NCBI GenBank assembly: GCA_003427395.1
Contig: BFEA01000097.1
Location: forward strand, 1,038,640-1,095,273
Length of the DNA stretch: 56,634 bases
From: Chara braunii
Taxonomy: Eukaryota > Streptophyta > Charophyceae > Charales > Characeae
Direction of reading: 5' to 3'
Both the position numbers and the translations under genes were made by a program. The notes under the pieces were generated by a model, which did no database searches, was not told the DNA's origin, and worked only from the letters and a program-made list of their open reading frames with translations. Shown here one piece after another: positions 10,775-22,080 of this stretch. Within the stretch, counting starts at the first letter, position 1; the number at the start of each line of letters is the position of its first letter.

Positions 10775-10856
10775 GGCCCCTGCACAAGGATAACACGCAT
10801 AAATCGAGAAATGGTCCAAATCCGAAAAAATAAAAAATAAAAAAAATTAAACTGAG
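10716..10856 (+). mobile_element. Retrotransposed U6 unit with 10-bp target-site duplication
   Basis: The unit comprises the duplicated TTAAACTGAG, the U6 body, the A-tail broken by single T's, and the second TTAAACTGAG. If flanking A/T is included the match extends to 13 of 14 bases. The target begins TTAAA, in keeping with L1-type endonuclease preference. Confidence 0.88.
10725..10822 (+). pseudogene. U6: U6 snRNA retropseudogene
   Basis: The sequence follows plant U6 snRNA almost end to end: GTCCTTCGGG at the 5' stem, AAAATTGGAACGATACAGAG, AAGATTAGCATGGCCCCTGC, then AAATCGAGAAATGGTCC. Small changes are in the 5' stem and one A for G in the ISL region. It lacks the T-run terminator expected of a Pol III gene. 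Instead an A-rich tail follows (10824-10846), and TTAAACTGAG occurs just before (10716-10725) and just after (10847-10856). The tail plus target-site duplication identify a LINE-mobilised retrocopy. No upstream sequence element or spaced TATA box is evident. Confidence 0.93.
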
Positions 10857-11059
10857 CCCCCAGTAGTGTGGCATGACCCCAGTGCCTCAAAGTGGTTTGG
10901 CCTACCGAACCCAGAAGGCACCTTGTCCACAATTTTGTGGGATTCGAGCGTCGAAAAGAAAAATGATTAGAGGTGCTGGTGCTATAAACGACTGTCAGCC
11001 ATCAGCTAAGAATTGTTGGCATTCCAGTTCATTCTTTACTGCGGGGGAGGGGGGAGGAA

Positions 11060-11240
11060 GAGAGGATTTCATTTTAAAACACAAAAAGGCCTGGAAATCC
11101 ACAGAACAACCCGGGAGTAACAAGGCATTGGGACCATCGCCGAGCTTGGTTTGGCAGACCTGCAGGTCCAGTAAGGACAAAGCTCGGAAAGCCAGAAGAC
11201 GCCCTGTGGTCCTTGGGCTCCACCACCCGCCCAAACCCTA
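11060..11240 (-). mobile_element. LINE 3'-end related fragment (minus strand)
   Basis: The stretch with CCTGGAAATCCACAG, CAACCCGGGAGTAAC and TTGGGACCAT matches in order the plus-strand view of the LINE 3' end near 3455-3520 (CTGGGAACCTCACA, CAACCCGGAGTTAAC, GGGGCCGTTACCC). It is probably another truncated copy. No clean A-tail is seen. Confidence 0.4.
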
Positions 11241-11640
11241 GCCCATGCATGACCAGGTGGAGACTAATGCCATTGCCTACAAAAGTGACACTCCTTGGGT
11301 GGATCTGCCACATTTTTGTCACCTGGTTGAGCACTTGGGGCAAGGTCCCACCTGTGAATGGATTAGCCTTAGTGGAGGCCTGCGATGTGACTATCTGTTT
11401 TCTCCATGGTTACTGTCCGGACATCCGGATCCCATTCCGGACCGCCTGTGCTGGATGTCCGGGCGGACATCCGCTCCGGTAGGTCCACATTTCTTTTTTT
11501 TTTTGGTTTTGTTCATGGCCCACCCCCCAAAAAATGTTAATATGGAATGTTTTTACTATTTTCTGGCCCTTTCAGAAGCCAAAGAGGGCCGGGCTGAGAA
11601 TGAGACAGAGAGACAGAGGCAGACAGACAGACAGACAGAT
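11241..11640. other. No gene seen; CCGGA-rich patch
   Basis: Around 11415-11480 the pentamer TCCGG/CCGGA recurs in both orientations, including GGATGTCCGGGCGGACATCC (dyad). A T-run follows at 11492-11501. No coding motif is recognisable. Confidence 0.5.
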
Positions 11641-11662
11641 AGAAGCAGAGAGTGGCAGACAG

Positions 11663-12600
<938 letters not shown>

Positions 12601-12639
12601 CTGTCAACCGACCCTCTCCCTGTTCTTGATTGTTGAGTG

Positions 12640-12960
12640 TAACTGCCTTTCTTTCTCCCTCTTTTCATTTTGGCACTCATGCATCTTCCTACCTTTCTTC
12701 CTTCTCATTGGTCAAGATGCAAGTGGGAAGAGTGAGTGGACCGTTGTTGACTCCCCCACGCTGCGGTCCAGTTATGCAACTCGTGGGAACTTCCGCCCTA
12801 CCTTTGTCTAATCTCATTATCTTGCACATACACCCCTCATTATAGATTTAGGAAGTGCGACTTTATCGGAGCTGGACGATCCAATGGGCTGGTGGGGATT
12901 TAGAGTTCATATGTCGCCGTGGCAGAATGGGGGGCATGGACGAACATCACTTGCGTGATT
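12640..12960 (+). repeat. Remnant of a gypsy LTR like those at 17.1 and 30.6 kb
   Basis: CATTGGTCAAGATG, GACTCCCCCACG, CTGCGGTCCAG, GGGAACTTCC and GATCCAATGGGCTGG follow the same order and spacing as CATTGGCCAGA, GTCCCCCACG, GTGGCCTGG, GGCACTTCC and GATCTGACGGGCTGG in the large gypsy LTRs (17667-17942 and 31207-31480). Divergence is high and no end is intact. Confidence 0.5.
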
Positions 12961-13139
12961 GTATTAAAAAACCACTACCCCCGCCATCCTAAATCCGGCT
13001 TTCCTGGCCTTACAGACCGGGTTTGTAGGGGGGGCGGCGACCGGCAGGGGCAGGCGGGTCCGGTCCAAGGGTTTTCAAGCGCCAACTTTGGCGATTTTTC
13101 GTGCTCAAAAGAATTGATTAAAAAATCTGCAAATTTGAG

Positions 13140-13430
13140 ATCCTATAGATTAGATTGTGGTCTTTCCAGGAAAAATATAAAAAAATGGGAAAAAAAAAAA
13201 AAAGCTTTATACCATGAAATAAACACGCGTTGTTTCGTTGCATTTTCCATTTTTGCCACTCTACGACGTGTGGGTGAATGGGAAGGCCAACTCCATTTTT
13301 TGCGCAAAGAAGGATGACTCGACAACTCTGAAAATTGGAGGGCCTGTATATTTGGTCGTGGTTTTTCCAGGAAAAACATTAAAAAAAAAACAAAAAAAAA
13401 ACACCGGTACTTCCTAAAGTCGTGCCCATT
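13140..13430. repeat. Two A-rich related segments; second copy of one at 16191-16308
   Basis: TGGTCTTTCCAGGAAAAA and TGGTTTTTCCAGGAAAAAC at about 13158 and 13360 are repeats of one another, each followed by an A-run. The segment 13212-13310 (CATGAAATAAACAC, TTCCATTTTTGCCACTCTA) has a diverged copy at 16191-16308 (CGTGAAATAAATGC, TTCCATTTTTGCTGCTCTA). Family unknown. Confidence 0.6.
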
Positions 13431-13663
13431 AACAAGCCACAATTTCAGGAAATGTACAGGCCACTTCAGGAGTGCCCAAATTCATCCGACTACTGATATT
13501 TCAACTCTATTTTTTTCCGCGGCCGATAGCTGTGTGATGATCCGTCCTAACATGGACTGAAACACACGACTGATTTCTGAGTTTTGCCCATAGACTGAAT
13601 GCCTTGCTGAGTTTCCCGCCTGCTACTAAGTCTGTTTGTGCACNCTTGCTGGGCTGCATGTCT

Positions 13664-13789
13664 GTCTGAGTGCTGGTTGGCTTGAGTGTGTGTGTGGCCG
13701 TGCCTGTCTGAGTGCTGGTTGGCTCGAGTGTGTGTGTGGCCGTGCCTGTCTGAGTGCTGGTTGGCTTGAGTGTGTGTGTGCGGCCCACA
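13664..13789. repeat. 42-bp minisatellite, three copies
   Basis: Units start at 13664, 13706 and 13748 with GTCTGAGTGCTGGTTGGCT followed by a short GT run. The copies are almost identical. Because 42 is a multiple of three, both strands stay open through it. A single N lies nearby at 13644. Confidence 0.92.
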
Positions 13790-15180
13790 AGGGCAGTTGC
13801 TCGTTCATTGGGCCCTAAGGGCCGATACTTACCTGTGGCCATGACATTGAGGGATTGCACCAGGAAAAACACTCAAGTAGCGGGTAGGCCGGTACCGCAC
13901 CCTGAAGGGGTAGATGTGCGGGTACTGGAGGCCGAGCAGAAGAAGACAAAAGTGGCTTTTTTTTTTTTTAAAAAGATCCATGTGGTAGTAGCGGCTGGGC
14001 TCTATGCCTCGGGAAGTGTCTGATTTGCATGTTCAACCAGTGGGGGGATGACTTAGAGGATCCACATTTTCGGGGACACCTAACCATAGAGACTACACTG
14101 ACTGTGTTACTTTTTCACTGTCGTAAGTCGAGCCCCTATAGCTGGTTACCTAGACATAGCCTAACTAGACCAAGGCTCCCAAACCCGCAATGTGCCAAGG
14201 ATCTAACTACAGACCCCTGACTGCTACCATAGAGGACACCCTGATTACTCAGGGACGACCGGGAGCAGATTGGGCTATTTCCAACCTGCATCAACCTCAC
14301 AGACTCTGGTGACGAACCACACTTCTATGAATGGTACGACAACCACCCTACCCTTTCCCAGATGAGTCTACTACCTGGAGGAATTCCCTTGATGTGTACC
14401 CCTAAATGATCTCTCCAGTGGGTATGACAGACCAGGCACTATCCCGGATGAAGCCCATCCCGCAGGCATCACAGGATTTTAACGGGGGCCCGCCTGCAGG
14501 CGTCGTAAGTACGTAGGACCCGTCCTGCCACGACCACACTATAGGGTGCATGAGAGGCGGGATCAGACCAGGACCAGGGCGGGACAGGTATGGGTTCAAC
14601 CATCGGTGAACCTCTAGATCGGGAAACCCAAGGCGGTACCCAAAACATCTGAAGACACCCCAGGACCCCACACAGCCCCCATGGAACCTGAAGGGGTTCA
14701 CACCCCTCATGCGGACTGACACCCTAACCTAACCCGACCCCTAACCTAAACCCCGCACTGGCCAGTATGTCTGGTGCAGACCCGATCATCGGACTGGAGG
14801 CCTGACTAAACCCTTCGGGTACCCCTCATTCTCAGGCGCAACCCCAACATCGGACTATCCCGTGGGTCTGATCATTCAAGACGGACGACCCTCCCCCAAA
14901 GCCCGCGGTGAAATCCCTAGACTAAATGCAAACCCGATCATCGGGTCGGAGATCAGACCCAACCGAACACCCCTCATCTGTGGAATAACCCCCTCAGTCA
15001 TCGGACTACCCCGAAAGGCCGACCACTCAAACAGTCCTCCCCCAAAGCCCACTCCCAGCATACTAACAACATGGACCAGTCCCTTGGGCGGTGCGCAGGC
15101 AGTGTCTGTATAAACTTACCAATGCGTCGTCCCAAGGGTGGGCTGCGAATGGCGCGGTGCTATGAAAGCGCGAAACGTCA
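13790..15180. other. No gene seen; degenerate two-copy repeat
   Basis: Between about 14845 and 15062 the blocks CATCGGACTAYCCCG, GAYCAYTCAA and CCTCCCCCAAAGCCC occur twice, suggesting a diverged tandem repeat of roughly 150 bp. CCTAACCTAACCCGACCCC at 14725 is C-rich but not an extended telomere repeat. Frames are short and lack motifs. Confidence 0.5.
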
Positions 15181-15189
15181 GAAAAGCGC

Positions 15190-15272
15190 GCAGGCCGTGA
15201 GTTTTGAACCCACGACCTGATACCACGTTGCGCATTTCCAGACGCTGTCCTATCCACTTGGACATCACGCCG
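15190..15272 (-). pseudogene. tRNA-like sequence (Arg-type D arm), degenerate
   Basis: On the minus strand GTCCAAGTGGATAGGAC forms a D-arm hairpin like that of plant tRNA-Arg, and GTGGG-TTCAAAA-CTCAC forms a proper T arm with a B-box-like loop. The acceptor ends (GGCGTGA and GGCCTGC) do not pair and the anticodon loop is too long unless an intron is assumed. I favour a tRNA pseudogene; an intron-containing tRNA is less likely. Confidence 0.45.
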
Positions 15273-15451
15273 TTCGAGGCCCAGTAGTTGTAGGTTAGGT
15301 CTAGGCGGATACCAGTCCAACCAGTCTGGGTCTAGGGCCTGTACGGGCAATATCAAAATCTGCAATGATGTTTCCCTCCGAAAGGGAGGAGGTACAGGTT
15401 GCTTGGAAGGCCGAGTGGCCTGGAAGTCACCGCCCGAAGAGGCAAGCAAAC

Positions 15452-16164
15452 TGTTATATCTCCCAGCCGGGCGAAGAGCCCAGCCTCTTTTTCGGTGTGC
15501 ACATTTGGTGACACACTGGTTGGACCACCAGTTGGAGCAGCACTATCCAAGAGCAGTGCTGCTGGGGGAAGAAGAAGGACACGGAGGAGGAAGAAGGACA
15601 GGAAGGGGAAGGAGTGCCAGGGGTACTTACCTGGCTATGGTGGCAGCCATCTTCATCACCTTGGTGGGCGCTGCAGCAGGGAGTCCCCAACTGGGGAGAG
15701 CTACACCAAGAAGCTTCGAGGCAGGGTCGGGTATGGCAGCCTGAGCTAGAGGCAGCCATAGCTGCTTTGGGTTGTCCTTTGAGCATCTGGACAAGGCCTA
15801 GTAGTCCGCCATAGCCCCGGCCTATGAGAGTGAAGAGTGGGAGAGGTGGCCATGGCTATGGTGGACCTCAAGTGATACCTGCAGTAGAAGAGGAACTCGG
15901 ACATTGATTCTGGATCAGCCATTCGACATTATATTATTATTTCTTGTATGAATAAGAGAAGGGGGAGATAAGGAGGAGGAGATCGTTGGGCCAAGAAGAA
16001 GAGCATTTGTCTATGCTGGTTTACATCATCTTCTTCTTCTTTCTTCTTTCTTCTTCTTCTTCTAATCCTCTCTCTCCTCTCAAGTTCATTCATTTCTTTC
16101 TGCAATTGAACGGCATTGTACTATCTGATGGATGTGTATCTCGAAATTGGCCAGGATCATAACA
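15452..16164 (+). repeat. Possible solo LTR
   Basis: Starts TGTTATATC and ends GATCATAACA, giving the TG...CA ends and a 6-bp terminal inversion. Like the LTRs at 25640-27108, 44136-45344 and 45405-46594 it contains ACTTACCTGG (here 15625-15634, a splice donor on the opposite strand) and a CTT-rich tract (16028-16062). No target-site duplication is visible, so the boundaries are tentative. Short frames inside are not convincing. Confidence 0.35.
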
Positions 16165-16192
16165 GCTGGGCCAAATACTCATGGTTTAAGAC
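16165..16192. mobile_element. Right end of a second TTAA-type MITE copy
   Basis: GCTGGGCCAAATACTCATGG followed by TTTAA resembles the right terminus of the MITE at 4767-4961 (GTTGGGCCAAGTACTGGTGG then TTTAA). A matching left end was not found, so this is a fragment, or the terminus of a larger related element. Confidence 0.4.
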
Positions 16193-16308
16193 CGTGAAAT
16201 AAATGCCGCACCAATTTGTCCCATATTCCATTTTTGCTGCTCTATCACGTGTCGGCCAAAGGGAAAACTACCCTGGCTTCAACAATTTTTCACGTCCAAT
16301 AGAATGCA

Positions 16309-17113
16309 AAGAGATATAGAGGGAGTGTTTAAAGATTGGGTTGTAATTTGCTTTTTCCAAGTTTGAATTGAATGCAGTTTTTTAGTATCGTTTTCTTATC
16401 GGTTTTATGTTTGACTTGTTTTGATCTTGCAGTTTTTTTTCTTTGTCCTTGTAATTCCGCCTTTATTGGATTGCGCAAGTGAACGAATGTTTTTCTCCCT
16501 CACGCTCAACTTTGTTTCGATGACATTTCCATAATGTTATGGACATGGATATATGATGAATGCCATTTGTTATGAGCCTAGGATTTGGCTTATAATTTTA
16601 TTTATGTAGGAACTTGGGATAAATGCATGGAATGTTTTATTTTTCTTTCACTGTACGTCACTGTTTATGGTTGCACGAATGCTTTTTTTTTTTACAGTCA
16701 AAATTGTGAGTGTCAGTGCACTCGTGATTTGTTGTCTTGCGTGGATAATCATTTGTGCGTGCGTTATTCGTATTTTCTCGATTGACAGATGGAATCAGGT
16801 TCTTTGCCGTGTGCTAGAATAATATGCATGCGATATGGGTTTTGGTAGTCTGTTCTCCGTTACAGAGCGACACTTGTGCATTTATAACAGGCCACAATAT
16901 CCTAGATGAGACCCTACTTTTTTGTACTACTCTAGCAGAGAGTGAGTCTGCAAGTGGGACGACTGACACACTCTCGCTAGTTCATGTGTCCCTTACTAGT
17001 ACCCCTATCAATCTCAGTACCAGGTGTTCAATGGTATGGCTTCGTCCTTATAAAGATAGATTTGCCTCCCTACTTCATACTTCTCCTCTATCATGAGCTA
17101 GTTGGGGTGCCCC
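16309..17113. other. No gene seen
   Basis: AT-rich sequence with T-runs and short frames (90 codons at most) lacking motifs. The last 25 bases before the gypsy element (about 17089-17112) reappear after its 3' LTR. Confidence 0.5.
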
Positions 17114-17817
17114 TCTGACGAACTTTTTTTTGAGACGCGCTATTTCCTGCGCGAATAGCTTGGGGGCATGTAAACGCGGTTAGGAATAAATTGTATAAAT
17201 GCCCTTGCTTTTGGTTGCATTTTCGTTTCCTTTTTTTGGGGATCCTAAGAAAAATCAGGTAGATGGCCTGCGCCTTAACGAGCGCGGGGAAAGAGGGGAA
17301 CGACGACAGTTCCTTTTAGTCCCTTTCTCTTTCTTAGGAGTACGAGCAACTTTTTGGCGCGATCAGCGCGCGAAGGGAAATCTTTTTCGAATTTTGAATG
17401 TGTGCGGAGCCGTGAGCGCTCTCAGAATTTCCTTTTTGCAATTAGGATTTTGTTTAAGGGGAGTTTGGGCGCGCTGGAATTTTCGCCTACAACTACAATG
17501 ACTCTTGCTTGCACCCGCATTTCTGTGGCTGGCTCTACGTTTTTGGCCGCCCGCGCCTTAATCCTTGCTGTAATTGTAATCTCTTCTTGGAAGGCGTAGG
17601 CATAATTGTAATCTTCCTTCCTTGACTCCTTCGCGCCTTTGCATGCACCCATTTTTTTCCTCTGTCCCATTGGCCAGAGCGATGCATAACTGGATCGATG
17701 CGTGGAGAGTGGCTTCGTCCCCCACGCCGCGGCCTGGCCATGCAGTCGTTGGCACTTCCTTCCTTCCTTCTCCCTCCACCCCGACACAATCCCGACTATC
17801 TCGTGCAGATGCAAAGG

Positions 17818-17825
17818 TTATAAAT
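17818..17825 (+). promoter_or_regulatory. LTR TATA box
   Basis: TTATAAAT, about 705 bases into the LTR, preceded by GCAGATGCAAAGG. The same motif sits at 31358-31365 in the 3' LTR and at 35138-35144 (TATAAAT) in the solo LTR at 34455, about 710 and 683 bases from their starts. This conserved position suggests the U3/R promoter. Confidence 0.6.
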
Positions 17826-18458
17826 CCCGCAAGCGCGATTAACTGGCTCTCTAATCAGACTCCATGTTAGCGCGGTTGGGAGGAACGACTAACAAGCAGG
17901 AGCAGAAAGGTGAGTGAGGAGTTGGGCGATCCGACGGGCTGGCGCCGAGTATGTGGGGTTGACGGATGGCCGCGAAGGACTGTGGCACACGGGCGAACCT
18001 GGCTTGCATGCTCGGGCTAAGCGGGGTGACAACTCCGGGTTGATAGTAGGTCCGAGGCGACGGACTGCCCGCATCGGGAAAAGGGTGAGAGAGAGAGAGA
18101 GAGAGAGCAAAGGGTTGGCGGTGTGGTGTATTCTTCTTCAACCCTCTGTATAATTTAGATTTTCAGCCATGATCAGTTTTTGCGCACGACTATATTTCGG
18201 GTTTGTTGTTTATTGAGTATGGATGCATGAGTCTGTCTCTTCTCCCTTATTTCTTCGCCTCCCTTGTTGTGTTTCGATCTATATGATGCTATTTTTGAAA
18301 TGCTTGCTGATCAGGAGTAGATTTTTGGAATTGCTCCGGGTAAAACCCGCGGAAGTGGTCTGACTAGATTTGTCGATGCATGTAGGGATAATTTTTCGTA
18401 ATGGTTGCATGGGCATGGAATATACCATCTCATCTCGCTTGCAGAAGTTGATTGATCA

Positions 18459-18479
18459 GGGGGGGGGGGGGGGGGGGGG
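18459..18479 (+). repeat. Poly(G) tract in 5' LTR
   Basis: Run of 21 G's after TTGATTGATCA; the 3' LTR has about 15 G's at 31995-32009 in the same place. It could form a G-quadruplex in one strand. Confidence 0.9.
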
Positions 18480-19141
18480 TCGCCAGCATGCACCACCAGT
18501 CGGGATGCATTATGTGTGCGCGCGCATAGGAGTGATTAATGCGATCGTCCTCCATGCGCGCGTCCGCACAAGTCAATCCGGTGTGGTTACACGTAGATAC
18601 TAGTGGAACGCCCAATCTGTTGGCTGGCGGTAGGAATTGCGGGTCAAAAAATTGTGGCTCTCGGAGATAGGATTTAGAGATACAGCAGGATCACTCTTGT
18701 GCACATGCACATACTACTGATTGTCGAATAAGGCAGTCATCACGGATGCGCGTGTCAGCAGGAGTCCCCTCCGACCAAACCATTGTCAGGTCATATGGCT
18801 GGCAAACGCGGAAGGAAGAATGAATGTCCAAGTTTCTTGTCGAGTCACAGAGTGCGAGGCTTTGAGAGATCCCGAGTTCGAGGTGTATTGGTGAAAACAC
18901 GCAAAGAATGCGGCTCGTGTGACCCGAATTCCCTTGCCAGACAAAGAACGATTGGCCTGCAATCCCACGCTCGAATTGCCACAGGACGTCGCTTCGCAGC
19001 CTAAGGCTGTGGCCGGCGGCATCAGATTCTGAGAACTACGACGCCCGCAGGTGACGCGTGTGTGAACAAAGGGACAGCCATCACGTCCTGTCCGAACATT
19101 GAGTCAGGACCAGGCCCCGAAGGCAAGGCCGACGGTTCTAA

Positions 19142-19208
19142 AAATGAGGACTTGAACCCGCCTCTTCGCCGGAACATTTGCACTTTTATCCTTAACTCTT
19201 GACACCGG
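19142..19208 (-). pseudogene. tRNA-Cys(GCA)-like sequence inside LTR (antisense)
   Basis: The minus strand has GTCAAGAGTTAAGGAT (A-box-like), TGCAAAT in an anticodon-loop-like context (GCA, Cys) and GGGTTCAAGTCC (good B box). The 3' LTR carries the same at about 32692-32750 and there a T-run (TTTTTTT on the minus strand) follows, as a Pol III terminator would. The stems are imperfect, so a functional tRNA is unlikely. Confidence 0.4.
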
Positions 19209-19326
19209 AGATTTTAGTTCTGACCTGGGACTCCACCACAATTTCCTAAAATCCTTGGCACACCCCCTTTTCGCACTTCCCGGCCCACTAACTCTTCGAA
19301 ACAGGAAGTCGCGCTGAGTGTAAGGT

Positions 19327-19338
19327 TGGTATCCGAGC
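19327..19338 (+). promoter_or_regulatory. Primer binding site, initiator tRNA-Met
   Basis: TGGTATCCGAGC immediately after the 5' LTR matches the plant retroelement tRNA-iMet PBS TGGTATCAGAGC with one mismatch. It fixes the LTR's inner edge. Confidence 0.88.
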
Positions 19339-19367
19339 CGACACGTGTCAAGACTAAGGATTGACAA

Positions 19368-20520
19368 GTGGCCCGGCTCCTCCAGTCAACTAACCTAGCG
19401 AGTCCTAGGCGAGGACGAGCTAGACAAAGAAATGCGCTGGTGCGCGATCCTATAGTAACCAGAAGCCGCTCTACTGGAAGACGGACGGATAACATGAACG
19501 CCAATCAGGCGCAAGGACGGGCGAACCAACCGAACCTGGCCCCTCCACAACCCCCACGAGTTCGCGCCCCTGCTGCTCCCCCCGATCTATACGTGTTTGA
19601 TCCTGCGCATCACTTAGCCGGAGCATGGCTTGCCACACTCGGAGTGCAACAGTACGATAACAACGAACCCAGGATCAATGTCCCCGCTCGTTTGGGCGGA
19701 GACGCACACCATTGGCTTAGCACATACACGTGGGTCGATCTCCCGACATTTGAAAGAGATTTCCTGCACCGGTTTGATTACATACATCCAGAACAGGTGT
19801 TCTTTCTTATCAAAGATCGGGTGCAGAATCCTCTCGAATCCGTGGCAGAGTACCGTAGTTGATTCTATAGATTATTTGTAAGATCTCAGAGGGAAGAGAC
19901 GGTGCGTAGGGAATTTTTAATTGACGGGCTCAGAAGCCGAGCCATGAGGGCGCAATAGTAAAAAGAGTTTTCCCCCATTACCCATAACCTGCAACAAATA
20001 ATGGATGCTGCCGAGGAAATGGAACGGAAGCTCGCCGCCAGTTTCCTCGAAGGCGAGGATCATGCAAGAGTGGGGGACACGTCCGAACTTACCTGAGCGC
20101 GAATGGAACTCGCAGCGCTACAGAACAAATTTGGAAATATGGGCTTTGTCTTAGGTCATGTCACCTACCTAGAGCCAGTCGGGGTCCAGAAGCTGATGGC
20201 CAACGTGGCCATCGGACCTCATGTTGTTGTCACTCCTGAGGGCCCTCAGGCCATGAAAGCTGAGGAACCAAACACTATTCTCGAGTTGACAAGAACGTTG
20301 GTGAACCTCATGCAGGAAAGTAAGAGGGAGCAGCGGGAATATAATGCCCGAATGGAAACAATGCTCCGCTCGATGCGCCCCATTAAGGTTTGAGCCACCC
20401 CCATGGGAACTGAAGTTGTGCAGGCGGCAGGTGCCGTCGCGGCAGGAACGACTGCACGAATTAACGGTTGCTACATGTGTCATCAACCCGGACACAGCAC
20501 GGTAATGTCCCAACTGACCC
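19368..20520 (+). pseudogene. gag: gag of large gypsy element
   Basis: One register carries the capsid-like region: DLYVFDPAHHLAGAWLATLG, HHWLSTY, FERDFLHRF and the downstream EEMERKLAASFLEGE segment, then C-x2-C-x4-H (residues from codon 20469: CYMCHQPGH). The final zinc-knuckle Cys is reached only after a one-base shift (TGT CCC AAC), so a deletion hit the motif. In-frame stops lie at 19860, 19956-19961, 20094 and 20391. The first ATG in register is 19494; an upstream start is uncertain. Gag would package the element's RNA in virus-like particles; this copy cannot make it. Confidence 0.8.
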
Positions 20521-20592
20521 GCACAGGCAAGAATTGGGGCTGCGCCAACGGCCGCAGCACCAATAGCTAATAGACCAGGACGGGTAGCAACG

Positions 20593-21418
20593 ATGGTAGA
20601 GGAGACTAACAGCGGGGCAAGCACATTGGGTGTTACGGAGGAAGTAGCGGAGCTTATTCCGCTCGACCAATACCTATCGTTAGGATACCCGGGCCTCGGA
20701 ATGATCGGGGCCATCCAACCTGCCGCCGACATTAACGAAGTTTCAGAATGGAGACCCTCCCTGAGCGAGATGGAATCGGGAGGACCTGCGTTCATCACGG
20801 GATGTGCTAGATATAATAGGAGCCCTGGATCACCGCATCCCCTTACCTATCAAACATCTCTTATCCATCTCCGAGCAGTCTAACGACCGAATGTTGCAGC
20901 ACAAGGCAAACCGGAAACGGTTTGCCCTTGTCAAACTAGCTGTCGCGAAAGGGAAGGCTCCCGCTAAAAACCCGAAGCCAGATGAGCCAAGCACATCGGA
21001 ACCAATCCGGATGGGCCTGATCCGGAAAGACGATTACGCCCTATGGATTAAGGCCATACCTTGGAGATCCGCGGAGTGTGACGTGGAAGTATGGGGAAAC
21101 CCCTACAGTGCGGTTATCGATTTCGGAGTCGTGGTCCTAGCTGTCTGACTGCGGGTGGTTGAGCGAGCAGGAAGACAGACAGATGTGATTCCGCTTGCGG
21201 AGGGCGATCATTTCATTTTCGTCGATGAAGGGAAAATTCGGGCTGTAGGGAGAATGACAAATGCCGCTTTCCAGATAGGAAAGGTCCATGCCTTAGGAGA
21301 TGTTGTGGTCTTGAATGTGGTCAATCATCCTCAAAAATACGAGAGGAAAACCATACACCATTCCGATGCGCCTCACCCCTTGGACAACATCGACGTTTGT
21401 ACGACAAACTTAACCTGA
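20593..21418 (+). pseudogene. Protease region of large gypsy element
   Basis: Two pieces in one register (20804-21148 and 21155-21418), with an upstream frame from 20593, hold an aspartic-protease-like segment: SAVIDFGVVVLAV with a stop following, then DVIPLAEGDHFIFVDEGKIR and ALGDVVVLNVVNHP. The catalytic triad D-T/S-G appears as D-F-G, and the hydrophobic-hydrophobic-Gly of the C-terminal half is recognisable only loosely (ALGD). Placement between gag and RT supports the call. It would process Gag-Pol; here it is inactivated by a stop at 21146-21148 and the changed active site. Confidence 0.6.
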
Positions 21419-22080
21419 ACCCGGCGAAACCGTGCGAATGATAGGATGGGAGGACTCCACTGATGAAGCAGACACCGAGTGCAACGAACTCACACTGCCA
21501 TCATCCACATCCGAAAGTGAGGAAGAATCAGATCCTCATATTCTCGAGATGGAACGACAGATAGTGCGTTACCCACTTTGACAGAAAATGACAAGAACCT
21601 TCGTTCTCACAAAAAACGTTCGGCGAACTTGGGCACTGATCATGGGAGAACCATTGGTGTAGATATCTAGGATGGCCGACTCTTGGGAACCCCCTCGGAC
21701 CATATACGAAGCGGCCACCCCGTTGCTATCGAGGTACCATGACAAACGATCTTTCTGCGATATCTCGAAGATTTTCCCCAGTTTGTTGCTCACGACCGGA
21801 AAAGAAATCCGGTTGTTACAAAGAGGCGCCGAGAACCGGACTTCGCAACCCCCTGAGCTATACGACCTTGCCCCATTCAATATTGGAATAAGAATCGCAG
21901 AGAGAATTGTGGACCCTTGGGATATCGAGGACAAAATTACCCCGGAGGGACACGTGGCAATCAGGGAGGAGCAAGCTCATATGGTCGCCACAGTCTTTTC
22001 CCAGCGTTCTGACAATTCGTTTATATCATCCCCACCTACGAGGAAGACCCCTGCTACCCGGATGAAATAGTTACCAATAG
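21419..22080 (+). other. gag-pol linker, degraded
   Basis: A 132-codon frame (21672-22070) with acidic and charged sequence, but no domain. It lies between protease and RT and probably belongs to the polyprotein. Confidence 0.4.

Larger units (their letters stand above)
17114..19326 (+). repeat. 5' LTR of large gypsy element
   Basis: Begins TCTGACGAAC (TGTGACGAAC in the 3' copy) and matches the 3' LTR collinearly. Landmarks are GAGACGCGCTATTTCCTGCG, the TATA box at 17818, a short GA run at 18086, a 21-base G-run at 18459, and the tRNA-Cys-like segment at 19150-19210. Compared with the 3' LTR it lacks the last nine or so bases (GGCGTCACA), joining almost directly to the PBS. Confidence 0.9.

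Noticed and set aside
10725-10822. Functional U6 gene
   Set aside because: A-tail and target-site duplication replace the Pol III terminator, and no upstream element or correctly spaced TATA box is visible.
13664-13789. CRISPR-like array
   Set aside because: The three units are contiguous 42-bp repeats without variable spacers, and the genome is eukaryotic.
14700-14760. Telomere-like CCTAACC repeats
   Set aside because: Only a few irregular CCTAA units occur; not an interstitial telomere array.
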